From: Isoetes taiwanensis
Taxonomy: Eukaryota > Streptophyta > Lycopodiopsida > Isoetales > Isoetaceae
DNA length: 64,000 bases
Reading direction: 5' to 3'
Assembly: GCA_021234155.1 (NCBI GenBank)
Contig: JAJEKV010000030.1
Location: forward strand, 1,562,901-1,626,900
The translations under genes were made by a program, and so were the position numbers. Below, one piece after another: positions 43,600 through 54,845 of the stretch. How positions within the stretch are numbered: the first letter of the stretch is position 1; every line of letters starts with the position of its first letter. The notes beneath the pieces are model-generated. The model saw only the letters and a list, made by a program, of their open reading frames with translations. It ran no database searches and was not told the DNA's origin.

Positions 43600-44455
43600 A
43601 CTTCCCACGCCATTGGATGCGGTTGTATGGAATGAATGTTCTCCATTGTAATTTGATTTCAACATTCTTTTTTCGCTTTTGACTAATGGCACCGTAATTG
43701 TTAATCATACTCTCCTTGCTCCGTGTGGTTCGTGCACGCATCCGACACCGCCATCGATCCCGCCAGCATCACAGACCGCTCCAAAGCGGCACGATCCCCC
43801 GCTCAAGGCGGAAGAAATACCGATCGCACGGATCCCTCCACGCTACACTCTTGCCCTACCTTTGGGATAAGGTTGCTCGAATTCAGATGTTGCTCGCTAC
43901 ACCACGGGATAAAGAAACGGCGAAGAACAAAGAGAAAGTCCGGGAAGCTCAAAGCATCTTGCAAGCATTGCATAACATCCACGGAGGTTGGGGAAGGAGC
44001 ATATTCGATGGAAGGTCATGCGGGAGGCGAGTGGAGAAGTCGGGGTGGGCAGTCGGCCGGTAGCTCCAGAGGCACCTCCACGTGAGGCATTCCACACCCT
44101 TCAGGTTGCCCCAAGGCTTACGGTCGGCGTGAAGAAGCGCCGCTAGTTAATCCCCTAAGGTGGACCACCTACGAAGATGATGTAATCAGTGGACAAAGAA
44201 GACCACCATGGTCTCTGCGTCCGATGTAAAATACATTGTACCTGTTCAATTTATTAATAAAAATTCTTTTTCAACTAGATCTTTGGTTTCAAACTTTAAT
44301 GAATTTCCTTTGTTTCAGTTGCATTGTTCTTGTTCTCGACTCGCTAACCAGAGAAAACTGCAGCAAAGCTTGAATGCAGAGTTTTATTCAAAAATTCGAA
44401 TTAAGGATAGTTTTCGGCTCGGGGTGCTCCTTTTTGTGTAAATTAACAGGGTTCC
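43600..44455. other. No recognised gene; moderately GC-rich open stretches
   Basis: At 43,720-44,090 overlapping open frames exist on the plus strand (for example DKETAKNKEKVREAQSILQA), but no family is recognised and no frame dominates. It might be a further decayed exon. Confidence 0.3.
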
Positions 44456-44460
44456 GGAAA

Positions 44461-44594
44461 AAAGTGGGAATGGAATGAGTCCCACTTTAATTAAATACGA
44501 CTTTTTTATTCAACTAGTAAACACCTCTGGGTGGTGGTTAAATTGTAGCAAAGCTACCAATAAATATATTAAAGAATAGAATAGAATAGAATAG
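44461..44594 (+). mobile_element. Probable LINE 3' end with hairpins and AGAAT tail
   Basis: AAAGTGGGA and TCCCACTTT (44,462-44,487) form an inverted pair. GTAGC-AAA-GCTAC (about 44,545-44,557) forms a hairpin just before AATAAATATATTAA and a short (AGAAT)n array at 44,573-44,594. The arrangement is like the ends of the LINEs at 13.5 kb and 45.3 kb. No coding part is attached. Confidence 0.4.
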
Positions 44595-44829
44595 TGAAAC
44601 CGGAATAATTTTCAAATGTGATAGAGCTAGTCCCCATCTGAAAAGGACATAAAAGTAAATTAGAATATGTCAATGACGAATTAAAATGAAACTCAAAGAA
44701 TGCACTACAAGAATAAAGCAAACCGAACAAAGGAGAGCCAGATGGGCGCGAGAAAATGAGCGAGAGAAGGGAGGAGTGGTACTTATAGGAATGAATAGTA
44801 CAGTGAGCAGAATTATTTAAATGGTAAGC

Positions 44830-45316
44830 TTAGTAGAGGAAAGCGAAAGCTTCTCTCTTGCATGCGCCTAAGTTCACATAGACGGACAATTGAGGTGGAA
44901 CAAGAGCAGGATGTGCCACGTGAATTGCGTTTTTGTCCTTGCTGCCTAGATGCTCAAGTAGAAGATGAACGACATGCTCTTCTCTATTGCTCAGCTTTTG
45001 ACTACCTAAGAGCACAACATGATATCAGTTGCGAGTCTTTTCACGAGCTTTTGAACTTACCAGTTATAAAATTTGGTAGGTATCTTCAAGATTATGACAG
45101 GTCAGGGAAAGAGCTACTGTATCTTTATGACATGGCAAAAAATCTTGATGTGTTAGTTTTTCCTTTTTCAGTTGATCAAAAGCATGCATGTACCTTTTTC
45201 TCGTCTATGGACCTGAAGGTCTAACAGGCGTGATTCAATACAATACAATACAATACAATACAATACAATACAATACAATACAATACAATACAATACAATA
45301 CAATACAATACAATAA
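44830..45316 (+). mobile_element. LINE 3' fragment with C-terminal finger and (CAATA)16 tail
   Basis: Open frame 44,862-45,224 reads MRLSSHRRTIEVEQEQDVPR then ELRFCPCCLDAQVEDERHAL LYC. This is the LINE polyprotein C-terminal finger (L-R-x-S-S-H...R-x-C-P-x-C...V-E-D-E-x-H-x-L-x-x-C) and is well preserved. It continues to the stop at 45,224. A GACCT-GA-AGGTC hairpin (about 45,210-45,221) overlaps the stop region, and the element ends in 16 perfect CAATA repeats (45,236-45,315). The upstream RT is missing, so it is a 5'-truncated insertion of a family different from that at 9.1-13.5 kb. Confidence 0.7.
45236..45315 (+). repeat. (CAATA)16 microsatellite
   Basis: Sixteen uninterrupted copies of CAATA directly at the 3' end of the LINE fragment; the most regular microsatellite in the window. 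Confidence 0.95.
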
Positions 45317-45344
45317 TGCAAAATTTGCAGTATATCAGGACAAC

Positions 45345-46335
45345 AGGAGAAGGTTTTATTTATTGCTTTCTTCTAATTGAACCTCCAAGGCAGGTGAGTG
45401 ACCAAATTGCCGAAGTTGCGATTCGATGGCACCTGGCATGGGAAGCCAGGCTCAGACGAGAAAAAGGCTGAAGGTAACACCTAGCATATCTTCCTCTCTT
45501 AGCGCTGGCCCAACAATATGACCAAGTAAAGAGTTTACTCTACTGAGGTATGATTGACCAAACTCTGGGGAGAGAGTCATCTGCATTAAATGTAACTTAT
45601 CAGGCGAGTATTCAACGTACAATGTCCTCGTGCCAGTGATAATAATTTTGCAACTTGAAACCTTACTTCTAATTTTATAGGTTTAATCAGTTCTATCTTT
45701 TTCTTCCAAGGCACTAAGAAACCATGGCCTTCCGCATATGTACATTCTGACCAGAATTTTGCCTGAAGTGGAATGTTCCAGATGTTGCTTTGATCTACTT
45801 GAACTTCATTTGCTGCAGATGCCAGCTGACCAAGAAGTACATCCACAAACATTGATTTCCCCAGAGTTGCACACATATCGCGAGGAAGAAATATCGCTCT
45901 AAGCTTCCATTAGCAGCTCTCAAGTTGCAGGTAAATGATGCAGTAATCAGAGGCTGATCCAGCTGCTTGCATTTCTTATGCTGAGCACGCTGCTTTGACT
46001 TCAGAAACACGTCGGAAGAAAGAAGAGCAAGCACTAAATGGGGGATGCCAGATGTTTGTTCTTCTTGTATGTCAAAGATAATGCTGCAATCCCCTGTTTC
46101 AAAAAGCTTACTTGTTGCCAGCCTTCAAATTCTCAGATATAAATATTTTATAATTCCACAATATATGCATAGACACACTGACCAAAACTACATATTTCCA
46201 ATTGGCAAATGAAGATTTACCTAAACCGCTTTTTCCAATAACAATGGACCAAAGAGGAGCTTTAATTGTCAATCTTGGAATGGAGAGGACACGTTTGCCT
46301 TCTGGACATTGTAAAGTGATCCCCTGTATCTGTAT
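45345..46335 (-). pseudogene. Exon-like pieces of an unrecognised gene with a P-loop-like motif
   Basis: On the minus strand, 46,335-46,222 reads QIQGITLQCPEGKRVLSIPR then IVIGKSGLG running into GTAAATC. The pattern G-K-S-G-L-G-K-S would be a Walker A motif if read through. Then 46,090-45,910 reads LFETGDCSIIFDIQEEQTSG and PHLVLALLSSDVFLKSKQRA. In another frame, 45,905-45,590 reads DMCATLGKSMFVDVLLGQLA and IWNIPLQAKFWSECTYAEGH. About 45,575-45,350 reads MQMTLSPEFGQSYLSRVNSL and LGHIVGPALREEDMLGVTFS with a later TGA. Codon-like order suggests one gene read right to left. Frame changes and the stop suggest decay or unseen introns. An ABC-type or other NTPase is a guess only. Confidence 0.35.
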
Positions 46336-46339
46336 TGGT

Positions 46340-48364
46340 CTTGCCCAAGAACTTCAAAAATATTTTATGTAAATGACTGTTAGTTGTTTCTCAATAGATT
46401 TTTTTGTAAAGGATGGTCTTCACGATTGCATGAAGCAATTGAGATGTAGATTGTAGGATAAAGAAAAAAATCATTTGACTGAGGTACTAGATTTGGAAAC
46501 AAACACTGTACATTACCTTCAATACAGAAGATGGAGGGAGATAAAAGGACTACATGCTCATGGGTTCCAATAGAACAAGGCGATGATGATGGTACCCATT
46601 CTTGAGATCATTAAATCAGCATGTTCAAATATGGTACATTGTAAAGAATCTTAAAAGTTGAAGAAGAATAGTCCTTTGTTTGATGTAAAAATAATATTGG
46701 AATCAAAATGTGACATACTTTTTTCATTTTTAAAGAATGGTCTCAAAGTTGAGAAGGCAAGGGCCTTATATATTGGCTACCATTGTGATTGAACCCTGAA
46801 TATTCACGACATATCCGTGGGCATATCCACAGTATAAGTATCATGTTTGAACCACAAAAAAACGACATTTCTTAGAAACTTAGTGTCCCCCCCTCCATCA
46901 TCTTCCCCCTCCATCATCTTCCTCCATTTATAAGCCTTAGAGTGGTTCAATCACGATAGTGGCCAATATTTATACGGTTTGGTTGAGAAGATAGGGGAGA
47001 GTCAGCTATGTATGCCTCATGTGGTACTAGCTTTATGTGAAAATATTAAATTAAATAAACAACTATAATATTATTGGGTTCAAACTTTAGTGTTGTCTAT
47101 GTCCTTAGCTAATAAATATTGAAGTAAAAATAGGGGCATTTGTGCAGAATGCTGGTGCAATAATTCTATCTCATACACATGATAAACTATCACTTTTGCA
47201 ATGTGAGGTTGCACATAGTTGCTTAAAGCAATATGCTCTTTTATTTCTTTTCTTTTTTTCTTTTTTTTGCTCGTTTTGATGAAAACGAGGTACTACAAAT
47301 TTGCCATGGAAAACATAAAGCCAAAGAAGATTTGGATCAGTTCCAAGCATGGTATGATGAGATCATATATAAGGAGAGTGAATATCGGTTGTCACACTCA
47401 AAGGAGTTAGCTCAGGAATACCAGGAGCCCGTGGATGCGACTGTAGTTTACAATAACTTTTGCCTTACAGTAAATGTTACTTATGAGGCGTTTAAATACA
47501 TCAACATGTATGGTCAGTAAATTCAGAGCTTCATGGCTATAGTAGAAGCTAAATCTCGTCATTCTCCAACAACATGAAGTTTCTATTGGATCTCAAATAT
47601 TTCCTAAAGCTATTTCCAAAACTGGCCTCAAATATTTTCTAAAGGTATTTCCAAAACTGGTATGTGAAGGTCTTTTCACAGGCTACCATCCAACTTATGT
47701 GAGAAAGATGGGAAGGAAAATTTATATCCTATTGCCATTTTATTTGCTCCTCAGTTGATTTATCATGTCCAGCGAAGAGATAGCGTGCAACTGCCATTAA
47801 AAGCTATTGTAAGAGAGAACAGAATTGTTCAAATGAAGAATAGGACGAGGATGAAAAGACGGTAAACGCTTTTGACGAGCAGCGTAACAGTTGGAATCTC
47901 ATAAAAGCTTTATCTATAACTATAGGGAAGAAGGACTATCTAGTGCGCCAAGGTATAGCTAGTCTTATTAGTTGATGGAAGATGGTGTCTTTCGTCTAGT
48001 TTATGCTTTTTAGGCCTATGACTTTATCGACTTTCAGCCTGAAGTGCCAAGGGAATTAAAGGAAGCATTAATATATGGTGGCATATTAGTACATCCAGAG
48101 ATAGCTTTCAATAAGGTTCTGGAGGTCGCAAAGCTGGGCATAAAGGACGTGTCAGAAGTGAAGTTTAATGCAAGTTCATCACAAGCTCAAGAGGAGTCAA
48201 GTTCTTCAAGGTTTTCTATCAACGTATCCGCCAAATGCATCATCAAATCTGAGATAGAGGTAACATGCCATAACTTTGATTAATATGAATAAATCTTAAA
48301 GGCTTTATGTCCTCCACATGATTCAAAAGTTGTATGGATAATTTCATGCGCCAGACATGATCGT
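46340..48364. other. Unrecognised stretch with two open pieces on the plus strand
   Basis: 47,310-47,520 (+) reads DLDQFQAWYDEIIYKESEYR and ends EAFKYINMYGQ-stop. 48,020-48,283 (+) reads EVPRELKEALIYGGILVHPE and ends in a Ser-rich tail. Neither is recognised; they could be exon relics of one gene. A tandem duplication (CTCAAATATTT...TATTTCCAAAACTGG, about 35 bp) lies at about 47,592-47,660. Confidence 0.3.
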
Positions 48365-48588
48365 TGACAAAAAAGAACAGGGAAACAATAGATTGATTTT
48401 TATTGGGAATCCTGCCCACCGTAGATACATTATATACTTACACAGCGACACAGACACCTAAGCTAATAGACATGACTCTGTACATAGAGACGCAACTTTT
48501 GAAATGGTCACACCCTTTAGGCCACATCACTGATCTGCCTATTTCAGCAGGATCGCCACATGTGGATATTGGGGACATATTCTAAACA
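48365..48588 (-). repeat. 3' LTR of the gag-only element
   Basis: 224 bp, TG...CA ends on the minus strand (TGTTTAGAATATG...TTTGTCA). It matches the right LTR over nearly its full length (for example GATTGATTTTTATTGGGAAT and CCTGCCCACCG). Confidence 0.8.
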
Positions 48589-48598
48589 CTCCCACTGT

Positions 48599-49387
48599 TA
48601 TCGTATGCACAGAGTTCCAATTTACTACTGATACAATTTGCTTGTTCCTCATGCTCATGCTTAGAATTCTTTGGACAATCCTTCACATAATGGCCTTTGG
48701 CTCCACACTTAAAGCACTGACACATTTTCTTCAGTTCTTCTGGACTTAGTTTCTTCTTTTGTTTGTTCATTGCAAGAAATGCCTTTTCCTTCAGATCTAG
48801 TAATACCTTCCCCTTCTTCTTTTGACGCATTTCTTCTTTCAAAATAGAAGTATTACCTGATCAGGGGTTAGACTATCACGATTACACAGAATTACCTCAA
48901 GTTGTCCAAACGAATCTGATAAACTATTGATGAGCATAGCCACTTGATCCTTGGAATCCACTTGATCTCCTACAACAGCCAATTGTTGCACAAGAGTCTT
49001 GAATCTGCACACTGCTTCTCCAATCTTCTCATCTTCTTCGATGCGAAAGCTTCTAAATTCTTGGCAAAAGAACACCTTCATGGATTCCTCCTTGGATTCA
49101 TAAATATCCATTAATGTTTTCCAAGCATCATAAGACGAATCCTTGCTGCTCACATGCAGTACTTGCTGATTGCCTAAAGCTTCCACAATCAGATCATATG
49201 CTTTATTATCACGAATTTGCCACTTTGCAGCATCATCCGCAGTTGCAGGCTTCTTCTCAATACCTTCCATGATATTCCACAGGTCTCTTTGACGAAAGAG
49301 AGATCTCATTCTTATCTTCCAGATATAAAACCCTTCTCCATTAAATCTCACAATCAATTTGTTCTCAACAATCATGCTGGCAGCCAT
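48599..49387 (-). CDS. Gag protein of the gag-only element, one frameshift
   Basis: The first part, 49,387-48,839, starts MAASMIVENKLIVRFNGEGF, then YIWKIRMRSLFRQRDLWNIM (the W-K...M...L...LW Gag pattern) and continues through KTLMDIYESKEESMKVFFCQ EF to LTPDQVILLF-stop. In the next frame the protein continues ILKEEMRQKKKGKVLLDLK and ends with the zinc knuckle CFKCGAKGHYVKDC (CX2CX4HX4C, all ligands kept) and a stop just before the PPT. A single-base frameshift near 48,845 separates the two halves; it could be a mutation or a programmed shift. Gag would form particles and package RNA. Confidence 0.75.
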
Positions 49388-49553
49388 CTCTTGAATTCAC
49401 AACAAATTAGCACTTCCAGAATTAGCGATTGAGACAATTCAGGCTTCACGGCAGTGGCTCCTCATAAGGGTAATCTGCCCACGATTTTTTATGAAGAGCC
49501 TTTAGCCCACTGGTGCAGAATCGATGCTCTTCTCCAAGATCAGCCCACAAGGG

Positions 49554-49565
49554 GCTCTGATACCA
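49554..49565 (-). other. Primer binding site (tRNA-iMet) of the gag-only element
   Basis: GCTCTGATACCA on the plus strand, i.e. TGGTATCAGAGC on the minus strand, directly abutting the LTR edge at 49,566. Confidence 0.85.
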
Positions 49566-49782
49566 TGACAACAAAGAACAGTGGAAGTAATAGATTGATT
49601 TTTATTGGGAATCCTGCCCACCGCAGATACATTATATAGTTACGAAGAGACACAGACACCTAAGATAATTGGCATAACTCTGCATAGAGAGACACAACTT
49701 TTGGAATGGTTACACCCTTTGGGCCATGTCATTGATCTGCCTACGTCAGCAGGATCGTCACATGTGCATACCGGGGACATGT
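49566..49782 (-). repeat. 5' LTR of the gag-only element, outer end lost
   Basis: Similar to the 3' LTR up to GGGGACAT (49,780). The expected TTCTAAACA terminus is replaced by unrelated sequence, so no target duplication can be read. Confidence 0.75.
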
Positions 49783-52700
49783 ACCTCTTGGATGTTGGTA
49801 AAAAAGAGTCTGAACTTGAAGAACGTGAAGTTTGTGATGAACAAACAACCTATATCTAAGAAAATGACGCTGTAAAATGAATTTTATTTAATACAAAGAC
49901 TTCTCTTGCATTGTTTTGTAATGTTTATTTCAGAAATGGTGCCCACGCCAACTCTAACAATCCGAATAACCAAACACCTTCAAATGAGATGTTATCAGGG
50001 CGCTTAGAAGATAGGCAACATTCTGATCGCAGCATCACCATATAGTCAAAACATTTCAAATGCAATGGAGAACAACTTTGAATGAGGAAGAGATGGTGCA
50101 GAGGTCTGATTTCGAGGTCGGGATCGATGTGTTTGTACACAATATAGATAACGATGCCCTTCAATGGGTCTTAGTTGGCGAGGATACTTTCTTATAGGCA
50201 ATATATCATGGGCTCCATATGCCCGAATATTGCATCGTGGTTGCAGTTGACGTTATAATAATACTCGATACTCTGTTGCTTGTTCCTTCGATGGGAGATG
50301 CCAATATGGCAGAGGCAATTGGGTCTTTAGTTGTGTGACCAAGGTTAATGGCATCTTTGACACCAAAGATAAGTGCCTTTAATACTCTAGCTAATAAGAT
50401 TGATTAAGTTATCAAACCTTCTGCGATAGTACCGATGATGGGTTTGGCAAGCGAGGTAGTCAGGCCTGGTTTGCCTCAACCTCAGATAGATCCTTAGGAT
50501 GCTAAGAAGCCTAGAAGCATAAGGATCTTCGGAAGCCCAAGGATCTAGACAGTTCTATGGATTTAGATTTGGATTTGTATATTCATGTTACTTGGATACT
50601 TTAGCATATGTACCAACTGATGCTAGTAACTGTTATAGTGCATGCGTAATATCAATCATGGAGTAACAAGAGATACCAATGACCATACAACTAGACGTAT
50701 TGGTGATGGCTCATGTACTTGGAGCCAATTTAGGCCGAGCAAGATAGTAGTGGAAGACACAAGAGGAAGAGCAAGAAGCCTAAGAAGAAAACAAAGGATG
50801 TCATCTATGCAGGCCCTTCTAAGTTTAACCTGAAGGGCCAAAGGTTTCCTACTAGAGTCCAGTGGCTTTAGGAGGTAAGCCACTTCCAAAATTACTTAGA
50901 GTGGATTCTTTCGAAGTTGACAATGGCTACTCTGCAAAGAGATATTGCAAGAAAGATACATAAGGAAGAGGTATACTCAACTGTATGTTAATATTTCCCT
51001 ATGCTTGAAGAGGTTAACGAGCATAAGCACGCTACACCCTACCACTTTTGGGACCTACCAAAGTACCTACACTAAGTACTTCTGGAAGGGGTACAATTTC
51101 CTTGTTCTTTTTATTAAAACTAATTCAAAAGTTCAAAATAAAAGTCAAAAGCAAGATTAAGACATTATACAAGTACCAAGTGTTGGATACTTTTAAGTAG
51201 TTTTCTACCCTTATAATACTTTTTGTGGTAGGGTATAGTATGCTTTTGCCTTAGCAGTTGGATGCTTTCATGAGAGGCAGCTGAAAATCATGCGATTAGT
51301 TTTTTTAAAGACTATGTGAAATGTAGAGTCACCATAATGAATATGGATTTTTCCTGGCCGGGGGCTTGTGATAAAATTGTAACTTTTTCTATAATGAAAA
51401 AAAAAAGTTTATTTTATATCTATTCTACTCTATTTCAATTGTTTTAGTTGTTGTCTACATTAAATAAAACCATCGCGTGAGGTACAAAGAGAGAAATTCC
51501 ATTCAACATGACTTAGATAAGTGGATATCCAACTCACCTTCCACATGGGCACGATTCCGTGGATTGTTTCATTTCAGATCTTGATGAAGGACAAGGCTTA
51601 CAATCATCGGCTTTAATCATGCCACTAGATGTTTTATTAGAACATTGCACCGTGATTCAAGAACTTCCTGTTCTAATCCATTTCAAATGTTTTCTAAACA
51701 GATATAATCCAGTTTGATTTTTTCCGTTCACCTAAATATAAAACTTTATTTTCGTCCCGTCCTCAATGAACTAAAATTAAATTGTTTTTGAAATCCGCTG
51801 CCAGACAAGATTGGCAGAGTGAAGATGCTCTGCAAGTAATGCGACGCAGACGGACGCTGACGCAAGCTCCTCTTCGACACCGTTTCATGCAAATTCTTGA
51901 GGAGATCAAGGAGAAATAGGAGATCCCTGATGAAATTTTAGCTTTATGCAAGCATTTGATACAAATATCTGTGCAAAATCTGGCGTCAGGCTTATAGAAC
52001 CAACCTCCGGCCTGTACTGAACGCTCATGTTCTAATGCTTTCCTGATCTTCCTGTTTTGCAGCCGAATCAAGCAAAACCCACACCCAAAACTCAGATTTT
52101 TGAAGCGATTTGATCATATCCCCAAGCAAGGTATTAATCTGGTTTGTGTGCTTCCTTTCATGTTGTTATAAGCCCTTATAATCTGGTTTCTTGAATGTTA
52201 CATTTTTCTTTAAGGATCAGGTCATGTATCTCCACCAGCAAGAATCCATGTCTAATGTGGTTTTCGCACCACCGAAACTCACAGAAAAAGTCCAAGTTTG
52301 AGCTCATAGACCAAGAAATCAACGGCGGGTCCTCTACTTGGCCATGAAATCTTTCTGTGGGCGGAAAACATGGGAAAATCCACAAATGGGAATCTACTGT
52401 TTTGTTATATGAAGGGACGCTTTTGGAGCAGATCAAAATAGACCAGTTCGGCATTCTTATGCTTCAACAGAATGGGAAATGGGTTCACCAGTATTAAAAT
52501 AGAGCCGACAATAAGGGAACAGAGCTATGCAGTGATCAATGAGGCATTATCTTAGATTGTTGGCTTGGCATGTCCAAACCCACCTTTGCACGGGAACAAA
52601 AGAAACTTGACTGAAAGTGGACGGATGCGCCAGAATGGAAGCAGAAATTGTTTCAGCTTCATCAGCATTATGCTGCTCAACGAAACAAACCCAAAGCCAA

Positions 52701-54235
52701 GGACTTGCGAAGGATTTAAGCTCACAAACTCGATAGAAAGGACTAAGATTAAGAACTGATATGCCGATGATCCGATGCTAAAACCAAAACTCTCTATTCG
52801 CGAAGGTCTTAGACATGCAAGCTTGTTGCATTGAATATGCTCTGTTTCGCACTCCGGAAGAGGTCGCCAGTAAACGGTCCAGATGCCACCTCACTAGTCT
52901 ATTAAATATAATGTGCCACATGTAGACCTCCAATGCACCCCCTCATGTAATATTAAATTCGATGAAGCTTTTAGATAAATGACAAAAAAAAAACTACATA
53001 TGACCTCATGACATTGCATTAAATGCAATCAATATAAGTGGCTAAACTTGGCCCGTAGATCTCACAATCTGGACCGTCCAGACGGTGACACCTTGGCATC
53101 TACACACAAGGGGGCAGCTTATATTCATAGATCACTAAATTGTTCTGTCAATTTTGGGGTGTACCAAATATGCCACTTGCAAAGACAAATTTGTATGATA
53201 GATAAACAAGGGGCGAACATAGAACATTATGATTTGCTATGATATTGTTACATATTCATGTCTTGATTGATAGGCACGTGCTATCCATATTCAATTGGTC
53301 TATGGTTCTTAATTATTGAAATGTTTTGAAACATTATGGTGAGTGCAAAATTTGAAAGGGCTAAGAATGCTAGGATAAATATGGACAATGACAAGCTATG
53401 ATAGTGTACTTACAAATATGCCTTATGTATTGTACCAAGGACCAAGAATCATTGAAAAAGGGAAAAAGAGGATGAAAAATGTCTACGGGTTTGTTTCTCC
53501 TAAACTAGAATGTCTGATTTGGGGAGGCTTTGGTCGAAAAAAATACAGCCATTGGATATGAAACATATATAAAGTCGGCAATTTCAAAAGAAAGAATGAG
53601 CTCCCTAGTGGGAACCCCAAGGCTGTCGTGAATAGCACTCGCCCATCATATGGGCACAAAAGCATGAGGCAATAGAAAGTCTCCAATGTTCTTAAATCCA
53701 TGGCCACGCAAATCGAAGTTACATAAGTCAGTATTAAGTCACGCATTTCAAGATAGTCTTTTGCACCGTATAAATCCCCCTTTGCAAGCGTAAGCCAGGG
53801 AAGAGAAATGTTCAAGGCCGCCGCGATAAATTTCTTGTAGTTGTTATCTATATTTCTTTGTGCATTTAACATGTTTAATAGCATAGTCACAATGCGAAAT
53901 CATTTTCCATACCTCAAATTTGAGTCATCTCATTTGCACCGTAGCTACGATGCAGAATAAAGTAATATATACACTATAGTTATACAGTTTTGGCATGGTG
54001 AACACGGTACTAATATTTATAAAATTTGTTGACATTTAAAACTTTAAAAATATATCTTCTCCCTTGTCTAATCCTTGTGGATGTCTATTGCCTCAGATTT
54101 TTAGCTGCTGTAGGTTTTGCCCCAACTGCTTTTTTTCCTTCTCTTAAGACTTCTTCCTTAGGACCTTAGCCAATGAGCATCCCGTTTTTCCTTAGTTTTT
54201 TCTCTAGCTTACACATAATCCCTCTGTAAAACTAT
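49783..54235. other. Long AT-rich stretch without a recognised gene
   Basis: No family is recognised on either strand. The longest open frame (53,890-53,483, minus, 135 codons, start MTMLLNMLNAQRNIDNNYKK) has no known motif and unremarkable surroundings. A TCTGGAC-C-GTCCAGA palindrome lies at about 53,070-53,084. Confidence 0.35.
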
Positions 54236-54239
54236 TCAC

Positions 54240-54745
54240 ATTTGTTGCAATAAATTATCGCTCGATCCTCGATCTTGGGTGAACCTAACAATCGTAACTT
54301 GTCTCTGTGACTTTTCCATTCCATGTACATTCCATATTCCCAAGCTTTCTCTAATCTTTGGTAAACCATAGGCCATGGGCATGCTTTATGGATGCAGCTG
54401 CAACACATGGTCAGCCAGGGGATCAAGTCTCATTGGCTCCTCCACTCCTGTTCATGCATTGAAATCTCCAACGAGTATGACACTGCCCAACTGCTTGTGT
54501 TACTGTATGTCATCACATAGATCGAGATAAGGATCCATCTTATCTACATCTGAGTGGGCGTGGTAGAAGTTGCTTTCTGCATATGGGAACCAGGAAGAGA
54601 GGGTTGCCGCTACACCTGCACCCACAAGTACTGGTTGTGTCTGTCTGTATTTTGCAGGGAAACTGACTGCACCAAAACTATCTGGTAATAATAGGCAACC
54701 TCCCCATGTCCCCTCTTTCCTGTGCAGCTATTAAAATTTGAGAAA
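54240..54745 (-). mobile_element. LINE copy 3: endonuclease fragment
   Basis: The minus strand matches LINE copy 1 at about 10,400-10,800. It reads LGSVILVGDFNA followed by a TGA at exactly the same codon (plus 54,452-54,454) as in copy 1, then TGVEEPMRLDPLADH. Upstream minus-strand sequence resembles the CYFPHAES region. Both ends are truncated. Confidence 0.7.
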
Positions 54746-54845
54746 TGCTAGTAACCTGGAAGATCAGGTAGCCTATGCCCTGTATGTCACCACAAAAATG
54801 CACACAAGAGCACCCCTATGAAGTAAGTAGTACACTATTTATATA

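Larger units (their letters stand above)
48365..49782 (-). mobile_element. Compact gag-only LTR retrotransposon (TR-GAG-like, copia lineage)
   Basis: Two related direct repeats flank a 1-kb interior. The left repeat, 48,365-48,588, begins TGACAAAAAAGAACAG and ends TTCTAAACA on the plus strand. The right repeat, 49,566-49,782, begins TGACAACAAAGAACAG and has lost its last ~10 bp. On the minus strand the order is 5' LTR, PBS (TGGTATCAGAGC, plus 49,554-49,565), gag, PPT-like CAGTGGGAG (plus 48,589-48,597), 3' LTR. No protease, integrase or RT fits in the interior: the zinc knuckle lies about 100 bp from the 3' LTR. This is the layout of non-autonomous TR-GAG elements. Enzymes would have to come from a full-length relative. 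Confidence 0.8.

Noticed and set aside
48403-49859. Plus-strand open frames at 48,403-48,585 and 49,605-49,859 starting with the same peptide
   Set aside because: Both lie in the LTRs of the gag-only element, antisense to it; the similarity is due to LTR duplication.
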